Assembly: GCA_961205875.1 (NCBI GenBank)
Contig: OY540809.1
Location: 24,006,267 to 24,070,266 of the forward strand
Reading direction: 5' to 3'
From: Sialis fuliginosa
Lineage: Eukaryota > Arthropoda > Insecta > Megaloptera > Sialidae
DNA: 64,000 nt
Shown: positions 21,341 through 33,206 of the stretch, piece after piece
Numbering within the stretch: position 1 is the first letter of the stretch
Layout of the letters: every line of letters begins with the position of its first letter
Notes under the pieces: generated by a model
The model's database searches: none
What the model saw: only the letters and a program-made list of their open reading frames with translations
Told to the model about the DNA's origin: nothing
Program-made: the position numbers and the translations under genes

Positions 21341-23390
21341 TGTACCCTGAGAACTTATTTTTAGGGACTTTTTTTTAACAACTGGTATTGTTACTACAAT
21401 AACAAACTAAATGTGAGAGATAGTGTTTTATAAATGAGTTGTTCAGAAGCCGTTGTGATTACTGTTAACAAGAAATGTTTTGATTCTTTAAAAATACTTG
21501 TAAGTAAATGAATAAAAAGTTAAGAATAGTTTATTACTTAATTAATTTCTTGATAAATATTATAATAAAAAATAACGGAATGGAGAACCATATATGAGTT
21601 CCATGTCCCAATTTACTTTTCTTATATTTAAAATATTTATAAAATTAGTTTATTTGTAATATCTTCAATAACAATTTTGAGGATGTTTTTCACCCTTTTT
21701 AATGGTTGCTATTGCATTTTTTAAAATTGGTGAGGTACACCTTGCTAAGTTCCCTTATAAGACGATAATAGGTACACAATTTTGAATATTTCCAGAACTC
21801 TTAATTCGTTTAGCATCAAAATCAGTAGGTCTGGAGTATTCACTAAGACATTTTCCTTAAAAATTATCCAATTCGGTGCATTTTTATAGTAGTTATCGTG
21901 AACGACTGAAAAATATTACATCCAGACTTACGCACAGCCGCCATGCGGAAATCAACTTTTCTTTACGTTTTGAAGTTAGTACAATCAGAATCTGTTTTTA
22001 TTTCGGACACGATTTTTCGACGGTATTACAATAGTTCCATTTATTTCGGAATATAAAATGGTCAAGACATTTGTACATATTGTACATGTGTGTATGCCAT
22101 AATTAAGGGTTCCGAAGGTTATAGAAAACGTACTACGTGGACTTGCAGGCGTCATTTTAGAGTTGGAAAAAAATAGGGTAACATTCTATATTAATTGAGA
22201 TCTATATTTTGACACCCCACATGCCTTGGTAGTATTGTTTTTAATTGCTTTGAAGCCCCCTGCATTTTCCTAGCTTTAACTCTTTAGCCCCTCCACCATT
22301 TTGTTTAATTTTTAATATGTATCTTTGTCTAGAGGGTATAACTAAATGTTTAGTAAACATTTCAAGTTTTTATACATATATTTAGTTTACCAGATATTTT
22401 GCTTTAACTGAAAAGGACGGATGGGCGTCAAAACCCTTAAAAAAACTTACAATATAAAATATGTGTATTATAAATTCTATAATTCGACATTAGATACTTA
22501 ACGCAGATAAACAATTTCTTGTAATGTGTATCGAAAAATATTAATTTTGGAATTGTTTTATTTTTCTTTGCCAGTGTATTACACCTACTACAACCCCTCT
22601 GTGACCAGACCTTAGTTGTATATAAAATGGAATTTTATGAAAAATTATACAGCTGAAAAAAATATAATATTATAAATACTATTTTCAGAAAATTTCATGC
22701 ATCTAATATTCATATCTTTCAGAAAAAAGTTAATCGCTATGGATTTAAAATTTTTTTTTTGATTTAAAATATTAAGTTTTATAAACATGACAGCGAAGCG
22801 CATTTATCTAAATAGTGCCTTTGGCATTTACCTATGGATTATGTATGTCAACATCCAAGAAAGTTTGAAGGAGTCTTTGGGTAGAGAATGTTTTATAAAA
22901 TATTGTAAACACAATGAGTTCTGTTAATACCTACTTTTATGAATTCAATGTATGTATATTGTATATACCTAGGTACATATGTATTTTATAAATAGAACTC
23001 CCATCTTTATGATTTTGCGAATTTATAACGTATTTTATGTGACTACTTCCACCAATATTTAATTTCCTTTTTGTAATGGATTTCATTATGTTCTTTCGTT
23101 ATCACATATGTATGGATTTTCTCACATAATAGGGAAAAATATACAGGGAATACGGGTTTGCAAATAAAGGATGTATATTTCGCATATTTTATAAATATTT
23201 CAATTCAAAATATGTATACAGAATTATTGCATTTATAAATGGGTTTCACGGTATTCAATAGAAAAATAATTAGAAGTATGTATGTGTGTTTTATAAACAT
23301 GTTTGGTATGTTTATGTGTGTACAGGAAATTTTATTTTTATAATAAAATTATCGTATATATAATATATTATATATATATAATATTATCTA
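21341..23390. other. AT-rich, no gene or repeat family recognised
   Basis: No terminal repeats or credible open frames are visible over about 2 kb. A (TA)n-rich palindromic stretch lies at about 23352-23390, immediately before a foldback-like end. Confidence 0.45.
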
Positions 23391-23393
23391 TAC

Positions 23394-23640
23394 AGGGTGA
23401 TTAACAACTAGTGTAAAAAAATTTACAGTAGATCGAGGATGTTATTTTAAGTAAAAAACTTCATATAAACTTGTATCCGGAAATTCTTCGTGAGAGAACT
23501 ACAGCCTTCCAAAAATTTAACCCAAAATTAGTGTTAATTTAATATCTAGAGAATCCATTGTGATAAAGTTATGAAATTTGATAACCGGGTTATTATTAAT
23601 AAGTGTTATCGATTTCCAGTATCTAACAATAATAACCAGT
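23394..23640. mobile_element. Truncated foldback-type end (CAGGGTGATTAACAACTAG)
   Basis: TA followed by CAGGGTGATTAACAACTAGT matches the terminal layout of the other CAGGG elements here. No reverse-complement partner was found downstream, so the element is truncated or its other end has decayed. Confidence 0.5.
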
Positions 23641-24268
23641 AAGCCCGCAGATTTTTATCAAGTATTTTTTGTTCTTTAATTTTTTCCCGAGTTGGGTTCT
23701 TATAGAAGATTATGTGACATAAAATACACAAAAATATGCTTTGTCCATTTGTCATAGGATTAACCGTTTTCGAGAAATATTGATAAAAAGACAATATTGC
23801 AGAATTTTACTTAATACGGATGCTTTTCAATAAAATTAGCCGTTTTGGCGTAATTTAAGAAAAATTACTTTTTACACACCTTTTTTGGTCGACTTAAAGT
23901 GTAGGTATAAAACTACATATGCACCAATATTTGTGGATGAAGGAATTATTGTGTTAAAAAAATCTATTTGTACTGTATAAAATAGCGTTTAGTGTATTTA
24001 TTTATTTTTTTCTATTAAAAGATTAACCATTCAAATATTCTGTGTATTTTGCTGTAGCGTGCATAGGATGAAATTGAAATAAAGAAAAATGAAATTCTAG
24101 CAGCGGAAATAGTATAAATCCTGGAAATTTCCAATTGCATTGTTCTCCCGGATTCCTCATAATTCTTTGCATATATGATAAAAATAATAAATTAGATATA
24201 TGTTATATACATATATTTACATTTTATGTTTGAAACACAATTTTATCATTCTTTTACAATATAGGTAT
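23641..24268. other. No gene recognised
   Basis: This AT-rich stretch holds only a 62-codon minus-strand frame (23606-23794) with no recognisable features. Confidence 0.4.
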
Positions 24269-24869
24269 AAGATACTGACACCAATCTTTGGATTGATGTT
24301 TTTTTGGAAATGATGGGTTTATTTTTGTAATTCCCATGAACTCATGTTACTTACTAATAAAACAGTCCATCTAATATAGTTTGTTTTTTTAAATAATAAC
24401 TTTTTATTTTGTTTATGTTTTTCCTCCAGCAATGGACAAAGGTACCCAGTGATGGACACTTTCTAATGATTACAAAATAATAATTACTATATGATAATAA
24501 TAATAAGTAGGTACTATAAAACAAAAGTTATAAAATAAAGAATCGTAAAATTTGAAACAATGTAAAGCAGATGCTATGATAATATAATAATTAATAATAA
24601 TTAGATTACACTTACAATAGGTATAATAATTAATAAATAAATTACACTAATAATATAATAATTATATTACACTAATAATTAGTTTAAATGTCCACCATTT
24701 TAGCACTCATTGGCCGTTTGTCATCAAATTAAGCTGTTTTACGGTTAAGTGTCTATAGATTATGATTCAATAATGACAATTATCAAATATCAACAAATAT
24801 TTCTAATTTAGTACATTTAATTAAACAAGTCCAACATTGGGGTATGATCTAAGATTGGTGTTAGTATTT
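24269..24869. mobile_element. MITE family A, copy 2, degraded
   Basis: The left end GATACTGACACCAATCTTTG and right end 'aagattggtgttagtatt' are mutated forms of the GGTACTGG ends. The interior shares 'ttactaataaaacagt', 'ccagtgatgg' and 'tcaaatatcaacaaatattt' with the other copies. Many differences indicate an older insertion. Confidence 0.75.
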
Positions 24870-25783
24870 TATTTTATGACAATAGAAATCAATATAGATT
24901 TGATTTTATAATTCTTAAAAAATAATATTTTGACACTTTAATCTATGTATACGTGTAATTAAATGAATTTAAAAAAAATATTCTCACCAAAAAATTCCAA
25001 CTTCTGTTATTAACTAATTTTCGATTTAGAAGAATATGCGAAACTGGCCAAAAATCTAACGATTTTATATGAGATAGAGAACATTTTTTATGTCTTTGTT
25101 TTGCTTTTAATGTATCTTCGGATTCTCTAGTCGAGGGCTACTTAGTATCGGAAGCCGTAAATCTAAATTAAAAAAATACGATAGTTGTTTCCAAGAAAGG
25201 GAATTAGCTTGCTAAATATTTTATCGCATTCCGAAAAATGTTTATTTATATTTATCTTATCTTATACATAGCTTCACAAGATTTTATATGTTTCTGATGA
25301 TGTTTATATAGAGGTACCTATTACTCATGCATGCATATATTAATTATATATCTATGTTTAATTCAATACAATCGATGTTTTTACATTGCAATAGATAATG
25401 TTTATAATAATAATATAAACATCTGGATATTCTTCTGTTATGAATTTCATGTTTCATTGTTGGTATGGTATGTTTGTTTTTTTAAATTTTGAATTGTGTT
25501 TGTTGAAATTTAATGTTAATTCCGAAAAATTATAATTGTAGGATTAACGTATTATGATAAATTAAAATGTATTATTTATTATTTGTGGAATATGTTTTTC
25601 AGGTTCTGTATTTATTTATTTTTTTGTGACAAATTGTTTTAAGAAAATATACTACTTGAAAGTGAGGTTATGTCATTTATTACTATTTACATCAATTTTT
25701 TACAAGAAATGAGAGTAGATAAGAAAATTACCATTTTTTAAACATCTTTCAAAAAACGATATTTTCAAAAGTCTAGGGGGTGT
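24870..25783. other. AT-rich, nothing recognised
   Basis: No terminal repeats, no copies of the window's families and no useful open frame were found. Confidence 0.45.
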
Positions 25784-26193
25784 GCATCATATGGCTAAGC
25801 CATGCTATTTGATTTTGTCATCTCGGAACCACACCTGAATGACAGCTTCAATCATCTCAGCTTTTGTTGTACAATCCATTTTTAGCAATCTTGCATGTAT
25901 GTAGATCACAAATTCTCAATGGGATTAAGACCTGGTGAGTTTTCAGGCCAATCTAAAAGCATCACCTTTTTATCATTGATATATTTCAATATCTTCTTGG
26001 AAATATGACATGGTGCTGAATCTTACTGGAAGGTTGGTTCGCCAACTTTTTGAACTCTTTTCAGATTTCTAGACAAATATGTTTCTCACTTCACTTTATA
26101 TTTTTCACTGTTCATTATGCCGTCGATGTGTTTACCTTTTCCTGTTCCCATATATGAAAAACAGTCCCAAAACATCTTTATCACTTAATGTTT
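25784..26193 (-). pseudogene. Broken Tc1/mariner-type transposase, C-terminal half
   Basis: Read on the minus strand, one frame runs from MFWDCFSYMGTG through IDGIMNSEKYK, then DSAPCHISKK, and reaches DWPENSPGLNPIEN. The Asp codon of DSAPCH (26020-26022) and the Glu codon of PIEN (25915-25917) are separated by exactly 34 residues, the DD34E spacing of Tc1-like catalytic domains. Stops interrupt at 26086-26088, 26023-26025 and 25906-25908. After the third stop the homology continues in another frame (MDCTTKAEMIEAVIQVW...). The N-terminal DNA-binding half and first catalytic Asp are missing. The upstream sequence meets the end of the palindromic nest at 26261. It is certainly inactive. Confidence 0.9.
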
Positions 26194-26480
26194 TACTGTT
26201 TGTAGAAATGCTCAATGTTCACACTAATTCGCACAATACTGTAGTTCCATTGTGACTGACTACTCACGGTGCTCTGGAAGCTACCTGACCTGTTTATACA
26301 ATTCACTTATTTAGTATTTAAGGAACATTTTAAGATCAAAAAGAACAAAATCGCCTCGGCGCTTTTTTAATAATTCATAAAATAAGAAATACATAAACCG
26401 TGTGCAGAATTATAACGCGAATTTTATTTTGCATTTATTGTTTATTAACTTTTTACTTTACATAATAATTAAAAAAATAT

Positions 26481-26500
26481 TGGGATTCGAACTCGGGATC
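26481..26500 (-). other. tRNA T-arm-like segment, left arm copy (not a tRNA gene)
   Basis: On the minus strand it reads 'GAGTTCGAATCCCA', close to the RNA polymerase III B-box GGTTCGANTCC, followed by a T run. The T-stem does not pair and no A box or acceptor stem is seen. A mirrored copy lies at 29721-29742. It may descend from a tRNA-derived SINE. Confidence 0.4.
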
Positions 26501-26899
26501 CTTAAGCCACGTTTACATTAGGATACTTATATCGCGACACTTATGTCTAATGTCTGACATTACATTACATATACTTTTTATATCTACAATAATTGTGACA
26601 TATTCTTTGATATTTGTGTCACGAAATAAGTGTCAGATATTTCTCGGATTAAATATTTGCAATAAATAAATTAACTGTTTACATATGTCATTGTACATAC
26701 ATTTATATACGACATTTGATTTATTCCACATACAGTCGCTATCATGAAATTCAAAATAAAAATTTCTGCAAGTGTCATTATTTTAAGTCTCTAAAAAATC
26801 TCATTCAACTCCTAATGCTGGGGGTAGACAGGATTTTTTTGCAATTTAACTAAGAGCCGATATTTTTATGATTTTGTATAATGAATAAAGAACAAAAAA

Positions 26900-27073
26900 G
26901 AGAATAATATAATATTTCACCCTCTGTCACATATGAAGGGTTGTAATTAGTTTCATTCGATCCGGCCGGAAATATAGCACGGGGGTATGTCACGAATTAA
27001 AAATAATATTATTTATGCTAATGACATAAAAAAAATTACAACGTGGGCGAAACCGCGGACAAGTCCGCTAGTT
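26900..27073 (-). mobile_element. Retroposon fragment, minus strand
   Basis: On the minus strand it begins 'actagcggacttgtccgcggtttcgcccacgttg', the pattern I recall at the start of SINE or RTE-derived tails in insects ('CTAGCGG..CGCGGCTTCGCCCGCG'). It continues through 'ggccggatcgaatgaaac'. It lies inside the MITE at 26505-27739. Confidence 0.55.
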
Positions 27074-27183
27074 TTACATATACGTATAGGTATATTCGAA
27101 ATGTTATCTTAATCGGTTTAGTAACTGCAGTCAGACGGGCGAATTAGGTGCTTTGTTCAATTAATGTCCGGTATTACACATTT

Positions 27184-27417
27184 GCTAGCTTCAAGCACTT
27201 TCAAATTGGATATCAAAGTTATATGACAGTTCTCTTGGAGTTTTTGACAGATAGTTGCATGCGCAGTAAGTTGGTTTTTACTCAATGTTAGTAAATACAT
27301 ATTAGTAAATATACTTTATACATACCTTAGTTTTTACTTCGTATAAAAATTACAAGAGAACTGTCATATATGATTGGTACTCCTTTTGAAAATGCTGGCA
27401 AGCTAGCTTTTGTTAGG
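27184..27417. mobile_element. MITE family B, copy 2
   Basis: The left end GCTAGCTTCAAGCACTTTCA and the reverse complement of the right end (GCTAGCTTGCCAGCATTTTC) pair. The pairing continues inward through 'tatatgacagttctcttg'. The ends resemble those of the copy at 10703-10954. It is nested in the MITE at 26505-27739, making four levels locally. Confidence 0.65.
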
Positions 27418-27770
27418 TAGGTTGTAAAAATGGACATTATATCAATTTGTATTATTTTCATTTCATGTTCCATACTTCTGACTTGTATTCAATTATTTCT
27501 AAAAAAAGTGTCAGATATTAGATACAAAAGTAGACGACTGCTCAACTTTTGTAATAAGTGTCGGAGAGTTTGAATATATTGCTCACTCAGTGTTTACATC
27601 AAAGTATATAAAAATGTCGAGAAAAATGTCAGCAAGTGAATATACAAGTGTCAGACAAAAATTCTATAGAGTTTATATTAGTCAAAATAAATGTCGGACA
27701 TGAATCGCATGTAATAAGTGTCAGATGTAAACGAGGCTTTTAGTTAACAAGATCTGTTATAATTTTTTGT

Positions 27771-29250
27771 AAAGGCTGTAGCCGGATAAGCATGCAAAAC
27801 ATGCCTTTACATGGATTTGGCTGATTATTTTTTTGGAAGTCATATTCTATTAAACATTCAACCTGACCAAATATTAGCTTCCAAAAATTTATAGTTTTAA
27901 AAAAAAAATTTTTTTTTGATAATCTGTCAGTCGAATTTGATGGTGCTTGAAATATATTATAGAGGTACTTATGACTCATCAAAGGTAATTTTATTATGAT
28001 CCTCTGTACATAATAAACCAGAAAAAAAAATTAATAAAATTTAAAAAATCAAAAAAGACCATGTTGTCTTCGGAGGGCAATCACAATTTTTTTATATATT
28101 ATACCTTGTATGTACCCAAACAACATATCAAAATCCCAAATTGATACAAAGGGTATAACATACTCGTATAAATTCGCATGCGGTCGTATTGGAGTGGCGC
28201 GAGCGTGGCGCGGGCGAGTGCAAGTGTCTTAATACTTTTAAAATATCTCTAATTTGTTGCTAAACAGGACTGGGCTAGCCCAGAAGCATATCGAAAATTT
28301 GACGGGGCCCATAGTCTGACAAAAACAAAATATAGAGGCCGTAGCCGGGAATATAATATGGGAACTGCTCCATTGAATCAATTTACAATTTTTTTTAAAT
28401 CGCCCTAAATGTCTGTGCTTCAATATATTCATTTTTGCTCAGATCATTTTTAGAAAAAATAAATTAATCTTGTCTATAGTTTTTAATGGAAGAAGATTCG
28501 CTAGTTCACAGCGGAAATGTGATTTGTTACTACTAAAGTCGATTATAAACATTTATAAGCGATTTGGGGCGATTTTTTGTTACTTAAAAAGCAACCTATG
28601 AGAAAAAAAATTGTAAAATTAATTCAATGGAGCAGTTCCCATATATTCCCGGCTACGGCCTCTATATTTTGCTTTTGTCAGGCCATGGGCCCCGTCAAAT
28701 TTTTGATATGCCTCTGGGCTAGCCCAGTCCTGTTTAGCAACAAATTAGAGATATTTTAAAAGTATTAAGACACTTGCACTCGCCCGCGCCACGCTCGCGC
28801 CACTCCAATACGACCGCATGCGAATTTATACGAGTATGTTATACCCTTTGTATCAATTTGGGATTTTGATATGTTGTTTGGGTACATACAAGGTATAATA
28901 TATAAAAAAATTGTGATTGCCCTCCGAAGACAACATGGTCTTTTTTGATTTTTTAAATTTTATTAATTTTTTTTCTGGTTTATTATGTACAGAGGATCAT
29001 AATAAAATTACCTCTGATGAGTCATAAGTACCTCTATAATATATTTCAAGCACCATCAAATTCGACTGACAGATTATCAAAAAAAATTTTTTTTTTGAGA
29101 ATCAAAAAAATTTTTTTTTTCGAAAACTATAAATTTTTGGAAGCTAATATTTGGTCAGGTTGAATGTTTAATAGAATGTGACTTCCAAAAAAATAATCAG
29201 CCAAATCCATGTAAAGGCATGTTTTGCATGCTTACCCGGCTACAGCCTTT
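27771..29250. mobile_element. Inner foldback F2, arms about 630 bp
   Basis: The left end AAAGGCTGTAGCCGGATAAG pairs with the right end CCCGGCTACAGCCTTT. The arms run about 27771-28400 and 28603-29250 with very few mismatches, around a spacer of about 200 bp. The mirrored frames at 28238-28432 (minus) and 28577-28759 (plus) encode nearly identical peptides only because the arms are copies. The arms include unusual GC-rich 'gtggcgcgagcgtggcgcgggcgagtg'. The flanks are AAA and TTTT, with no clear target duplication. Confidence 0.9.
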
Positions 29251-29690
29251 TAAAATATCAACTAAACGGTACTTTATATCGAAAAATCACAAGAGATACA
29301 ATAATTTGGTTTTATTAAGAGGATTCTAAAACATATTTGATATTATCGATCTAATAATTAGTACCCGAGATATGAATTATTTTCAATTTTATTATAAGGT
29401 TTTTTTCTTGTGGACTCTTAAGCCTTTCAAGTATTCTTTCGATCTTTTTGAAAGTTGGTAGAATAATCGATCTTATAAATACCTCAGTTAAGTTCGTTAG
29501 TTAGCGGAATTCCATCACGAATTTAAAAATGGCGGCTGTTCAAAATTGAAAATAATTCACATCTCGGATACTAATTATCGGATCGATAATATAATATATA
29601 TGTTTTGGAATTCCCTTAATAAAACCTAATTATTGTGTCTCTTGTGATTTTTCGATGTAAAATACCGTTTGGTTTATATTTGAAAATTTA
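29251..29690. repeat. Central palindrome of the outer foldback
   Basis: The arm 29251-29395 ('aacggtactttatatcgaaaaatcac ... ccgagatatgaattattttcaatttt') is the reverse complement of 29538-29690. The unpaired spacer of about 140 bp contains 'aatggcggctgttcaaaattg'. It is the innermost part of the outer element and joins its two arms. Confidence 0.85.
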
Positions 29691-29720
29691 CAAAAAAATA
29701 TAAAAGATCTTATAAGCAAT

Positions 29721-29742
29721 GGGTCCCGAGTTCGAATTCCAA
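29721..29742 (+). other. tRNA T-arm-like segment, right arm copy (not a tRNA gene)
   Basis: 'gggtcccgagttcgaattcc' mirrors the segment at 26481-26500. No tRNA fold can be drawn around it. Confidence 0.4.
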
Positions 29743-29791
29743 TAATATTTAATTTTTAAATTTAACTTGGCTTCCAGAGCACCATGACTAG

Positions 29792-30430
29792 GATTTTAAG
29801 TAAGTTCGTAAGTTCCTTGCTTCATTTATATTATCATATCATAAGGTCACGAACAACAGAAAAGCTTCCTCGATATTTTCTAATGAAAAAAAGAAGATAT
29901 GCTTAATTTAAGACAAGAGGTTAACGAATTTATTATAAAATTTGTAAACCGATAGAAGAATGTCAAATATTACATTCCTGAATTTTGTTTGCTAGAGACT
30001 GTATTGATTATCTCCCCTTCATCTTGTTGCAGTTATAAATCGACTGAAGTTACATAAATAGCTAGCAATTATAGATTAATTCTTCAGCAAGATAATCCTA
30101 ACCACGCGATATTTTTATGTAAACGGATCATTCAATCTAGTTCGGTTTAAGTTCTGTGGTTGCAGTAGTTCTAGAATGTTTACGTCCCCCATCTCGAGCT
30201 TTAATGTGCGGCTAAATTAAATCTATGTACTGCAACATACACATATGTACTTACCAGTGACGGCGCGGGTGGTGGATTTTTAAAATTAAATTAAATAATT
30301 TTTTTAATTTAATATAATTTACTGGTTCATTTGTCAAAATGATTAATTTATCTTCGATCATCAAACTTTCACTCTCGTGTAGAAAAGTGTCATATTACCT
30401 ACGTATTAGATATACAAATAACTAAGATAT
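29792..30430. other. No gene recognised
   Basis: This AT-rich spacer has a small GC-richer patch near 30175-30215. No terminal repeats or open frames are visible. Confidence 0.45.
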
Positions 30431-30905
30431 TGGTACCAGTTTTGGACAATACCCCAGTATTGGATACTTGTTTAATTAAATGCATTAAATTATAAATATT
30501 TATTGATATTTGATAACTGCCATTACTGAATCATAATCTATAGATACTTAATTATAAAACGGCTTAATTTTATGACAATCGGCTAATGAGTGCCAAAATG
30601 GTTCGTATTTAAACTAATTTTTAGTGTAATATATGTATTTATTAATTATTATATTATCATAACATCTGCTTCAAATTGTTTCAAATTTAACGATTTTTTA
30701 TTTTATAACTTTTGTTTCACAGTACTTATTATTAGCAAGTGTGCATACCTGAGTGCCCATTACTGGTTTAACTTTATCCATTACTGGAGAAAAAAACATA
30801 AACAAAATATATATACGGACTTTGGTATTTAAGTTGATTTAAAAAAAATCCCCAAAAAACAGTATAAGTACCTTGTTTTTAAAGCGTCCAAGACTGGTGC
30901 CTTAT
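30431..30905. mobile_element. MITE family A, copy 3
   Basis: The left end TGGTACCAGTTTTGGACAAT and right end 'cgtccaagactggtgcc' are mutated family A ends. The interior matches copies at 42851 and 50915 in the same orientation ('actgaatcataatctataga', 'acaatcggctaatgagtg'). The 80-codon frame at 30590-30832 is internal and is interrupted in the other copies, so it is not a gene. Confidence 0.8.
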
Positions 30906-31627
30906 GAAGTTTTAAGAAAATGATGGAAAACTTACCGAATAATTTCAAATATAAAAGATCCATGGTAGAATTTGAATAATTAAAAAAAAGTGAGAGTTAA
31001 TTACTATTATAGCAACCTTTTATTTACCAATTAAATGAAAAACATTTGTTTATTCCAGAAATTAGAGTAAGGTAAATGCTATCAATTTCATAATAATTTC
31101 TATTATACGGAATGTCTACTGTACAAGCTTCGCATGCTATAACTCTAGTGCATGGTTTTATAAAAACTCTAGATAAATATCAACACTATTATGTTATAAA
31201 TAAGTGTTTTGTGTTTTTTAATCGCTTCCCCACTCGGTTATTACCGGGAGAGGATCGCGTGCCATGCTGCACTAACTATAAAAAATAAAACGCGTATCAG
31301 ATGCTCAGACTTCTTTATCTGTGTAAACTTGTCCGGAATTTGTTTCGTGTTACTCGAGCAAATAATAATAATTATAATAATGAAGTAAGGAGGTTAAATA
31401 ATGTATTCTCCAATAACATTGTACAAAATGTTAATAATATATTTTTTTCTTTCTGTGTGTTTATTACTGCTTTTACAAATAAGTACATTTCAGTGGCGTA
31501 GTGCAAAAAAAAGATTTTTTTCTAATGCTAAAATCTACCATTTTTTTTCTCCAAATTTCATCCTATAAAAGGTTATGTATAGGTTATAATTATGAGAAAA
31601 TTTTAAACATAATAATAAAAGTATAAT
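30906..31627. other. No gene recognised
   Basis: It contains a slightly GC-richer patch at 31225-31275 ('gcttccccactcggttattaccgggagaggatcgcgtgcc') with no second copy. A 66-codon frame at 31301-31501 is low-complexity (Asn-rich) and doubtful. Confidence 0.4.
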
Positions 31628-31875
31628 AAAAAACATCTGCCACGTAAATGCACAGTGCTTCTTCGTGCTAAATTCACCTTAAATAGTTATTTATTGAACA
31701 ATTTAAATAAAAACCGAAAAAGTATTTTGATAAATTGCCAGGCATTTGTTAGTCATTAAATTTTATAATTTTACTAAAAAAATATTAGTTAGAAATGTTT
31801 CTAAAGACGCACCTGATTATTTTTTCGTATATTTTTAGTTTTTTGACAGTTTCAATCCAAATCTTAATTTTTAAT
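31628..31875 (+). mobile_element. Repeat family X, copy 2, 3'-truncated
   Basis: It starts with an A run and CATCTGCCACGTAAATGCAC, then follows the X consensus to about 'gacagtttcaatccaaatc' at 31865. Beyond that it diverges, so the 3' half with CGAGGAAGC is absent. Confidence 0.75.
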
Positions 31876-32076
31876 GATGAAAGAATCAAAATTAATGGAA
31901 AATGTTTATTGCAAACACACTAAAAATTAATTGTGAATAGATTTTCCAAGGTTTGTATAAATAAACTTATCTGCTTTTTGTTAATTACTCACTCAAAGCA
32001 GTTGATTCGTATTAAAGTGATTAATTCAATTAGTGAAATCACTACTATTTCAGTTTTACAGAGTAGGTTGTAATCC

Positions 32077-32593
32077 CATAGAGATAATACAACATAGAGA
32101 AAGTGAGCCATAGCACTTTATGTAAGTGGATACCAATCATAAATAATACGAGAAAGCGACATTTCGAGTACTTGTTTCTTTGTCTTTTGACGTATTCGTA
32201 AGGCTTCTTGGCATAATGGTGTATAATTAAAGAACTATGAAGTTATTTTGTATATATTATATGTATATTACATAATAAATATTAACAAAAATTTTTATGT
32301 TAGAAATTTAATAAATTTATTTTTAATAGTTAATAAAAAAAAAACACTAAAAAACTAGAATTTTACTATAAACTAAGTCGTGCACATAATGGTCAGGTGT
32401 ATATTCTGTGGTCAGTGTGGTCAGATGTAAGCACATAGATAATCAAATTGTAAATATGAATCGTCAACTCTATAGAAACATGCATTGTTTGACAAAGATA
32501 GATATAGGATCCACAATCTCTTATTTCTCTTTCTACCGATGTCATCGTTTTCAGCTGCCTCACTTTCTCTATGTTATACTTATTATCTCTATG
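32077..32593. mobile_element. MITE with CATAGAGATAATA...CATAGAGAAAGTGAG ends
   Basis: The left end 'catagagataatacaacatagagaaagtgag' is matched by the right end 'ctcactttctctatgttatacttattatctctatg'. The interior is non-coding; two overlapping frames of about 75 codons on opposite strands (32393-32632) run across its right end. No clear target duplication is seen. Confidence 0.75.
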
Positions 32594-33206
32594 TATTATA
32601 TAATACTGGACATTAATGTACATACTTATTAATAAATTTCCAATGAATTGATACTTTTGTATGATACATTATAAAAGACTATAGTATGAATGCACCTACT
32701 AATCTAACCTATGTAGAATCAATACATTTAATATTCGAGTAAGTTATTGGAATATTTATTTGACATCAATGGTTATCTTCTGCTAAATCTACATCGGTCA
32801 CAGATTACAGTAATGTATAATAAATTCGCTAACTAAGCGTCCAGCTTTATCTACTTTGTCGAGGTCAGTGGACTCTAAAGTCGTTCCACCCCACGTCAAC
32901 ATCCCCCCCCCCCTTCATTCCTCGTGCGTAACACGCTACTGAAATTACGCTTGTAGAATATTAACAAGCTGTCATTGGTTCGATTCCTTTAGATCGAAAT
33001 GTGTATTTGATAAGTTTGGAGGGGAGGATGTTATAGTTTTACGATAATTGATATTTCTAAGAAGGAAATACTTTAAGAACTTGGGGGATTGTATTTATAT
33101 ATATATTTGTCTAGATAGATGTTTTTGTGGGGTAGAATAGGGTGGGATGAGATTGAAAACTATTTTTTTTTCGGTCTTATGTGAAAATCTGTTAGTTTAC
33201 TATATT
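32594..33206. other. No gene; C run at 32903-32913
   Basis: Nothing is recognised except the poly-C tract and a patch 'ccaccccacgtcaacatcc' just upstream of it. Confidence 0.4.

Larger units (their letters stand above)
26505..27739. mobile_element. MITE inserted in the outer foldback (AAGCC.CGTTTACAT ends)
   Basis: The left end AGCCACGTTTACAT and the reverse complement of the right end, AAGCCTCGTTTACAT, are matched. TTA flanks it on both sides (26502-26504 and 27740-27742), and the unsplit right arm of the outer element shows a single TTA at that place. A TTA duplication is typical of PIF/Harbinger elements. Both ends are rich in 'aagtgtcaga' motifs. A retroposon fragment (26900-27073) and a family B MITE (27184-27417) sit inside. 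Confidence 0.75.
26261..29791. mobile_element. Outer foldback element of a three-level nest
   Basis: The left end 'ctactcacggtgctctggaagc' pairs with the right end 'gcttccagagcaccatgactag'. The left arm survives in pieces: 26261-26504, 27743-27770 and 29251-29395. The right arm is continuous at 29538-29791. Matched landmarks in both arms are a tRNA T-arm-like segment ('gggattcgaactcggga'), 'aagatct..tataatttttttgt', and 'aacggtactttatatcgaaaaatcacaagag'. The left arm was therefore split by two later insertions. The left arm also has about 170 extra bases after its first end motif. Confidence 0.75.

Noticed and set aside
26481..26500. tRNA gene on the minus strand
   Set aside because: Only a T-loop-like and B-box-like segment is present; T-stem does not pair and there is no acceptor stem, anticodon arm or A box.
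28238..28759. Pair of similar small proteins on opposite strands
   Set aside because: They are mirror copies in the two arms of foldback F2.
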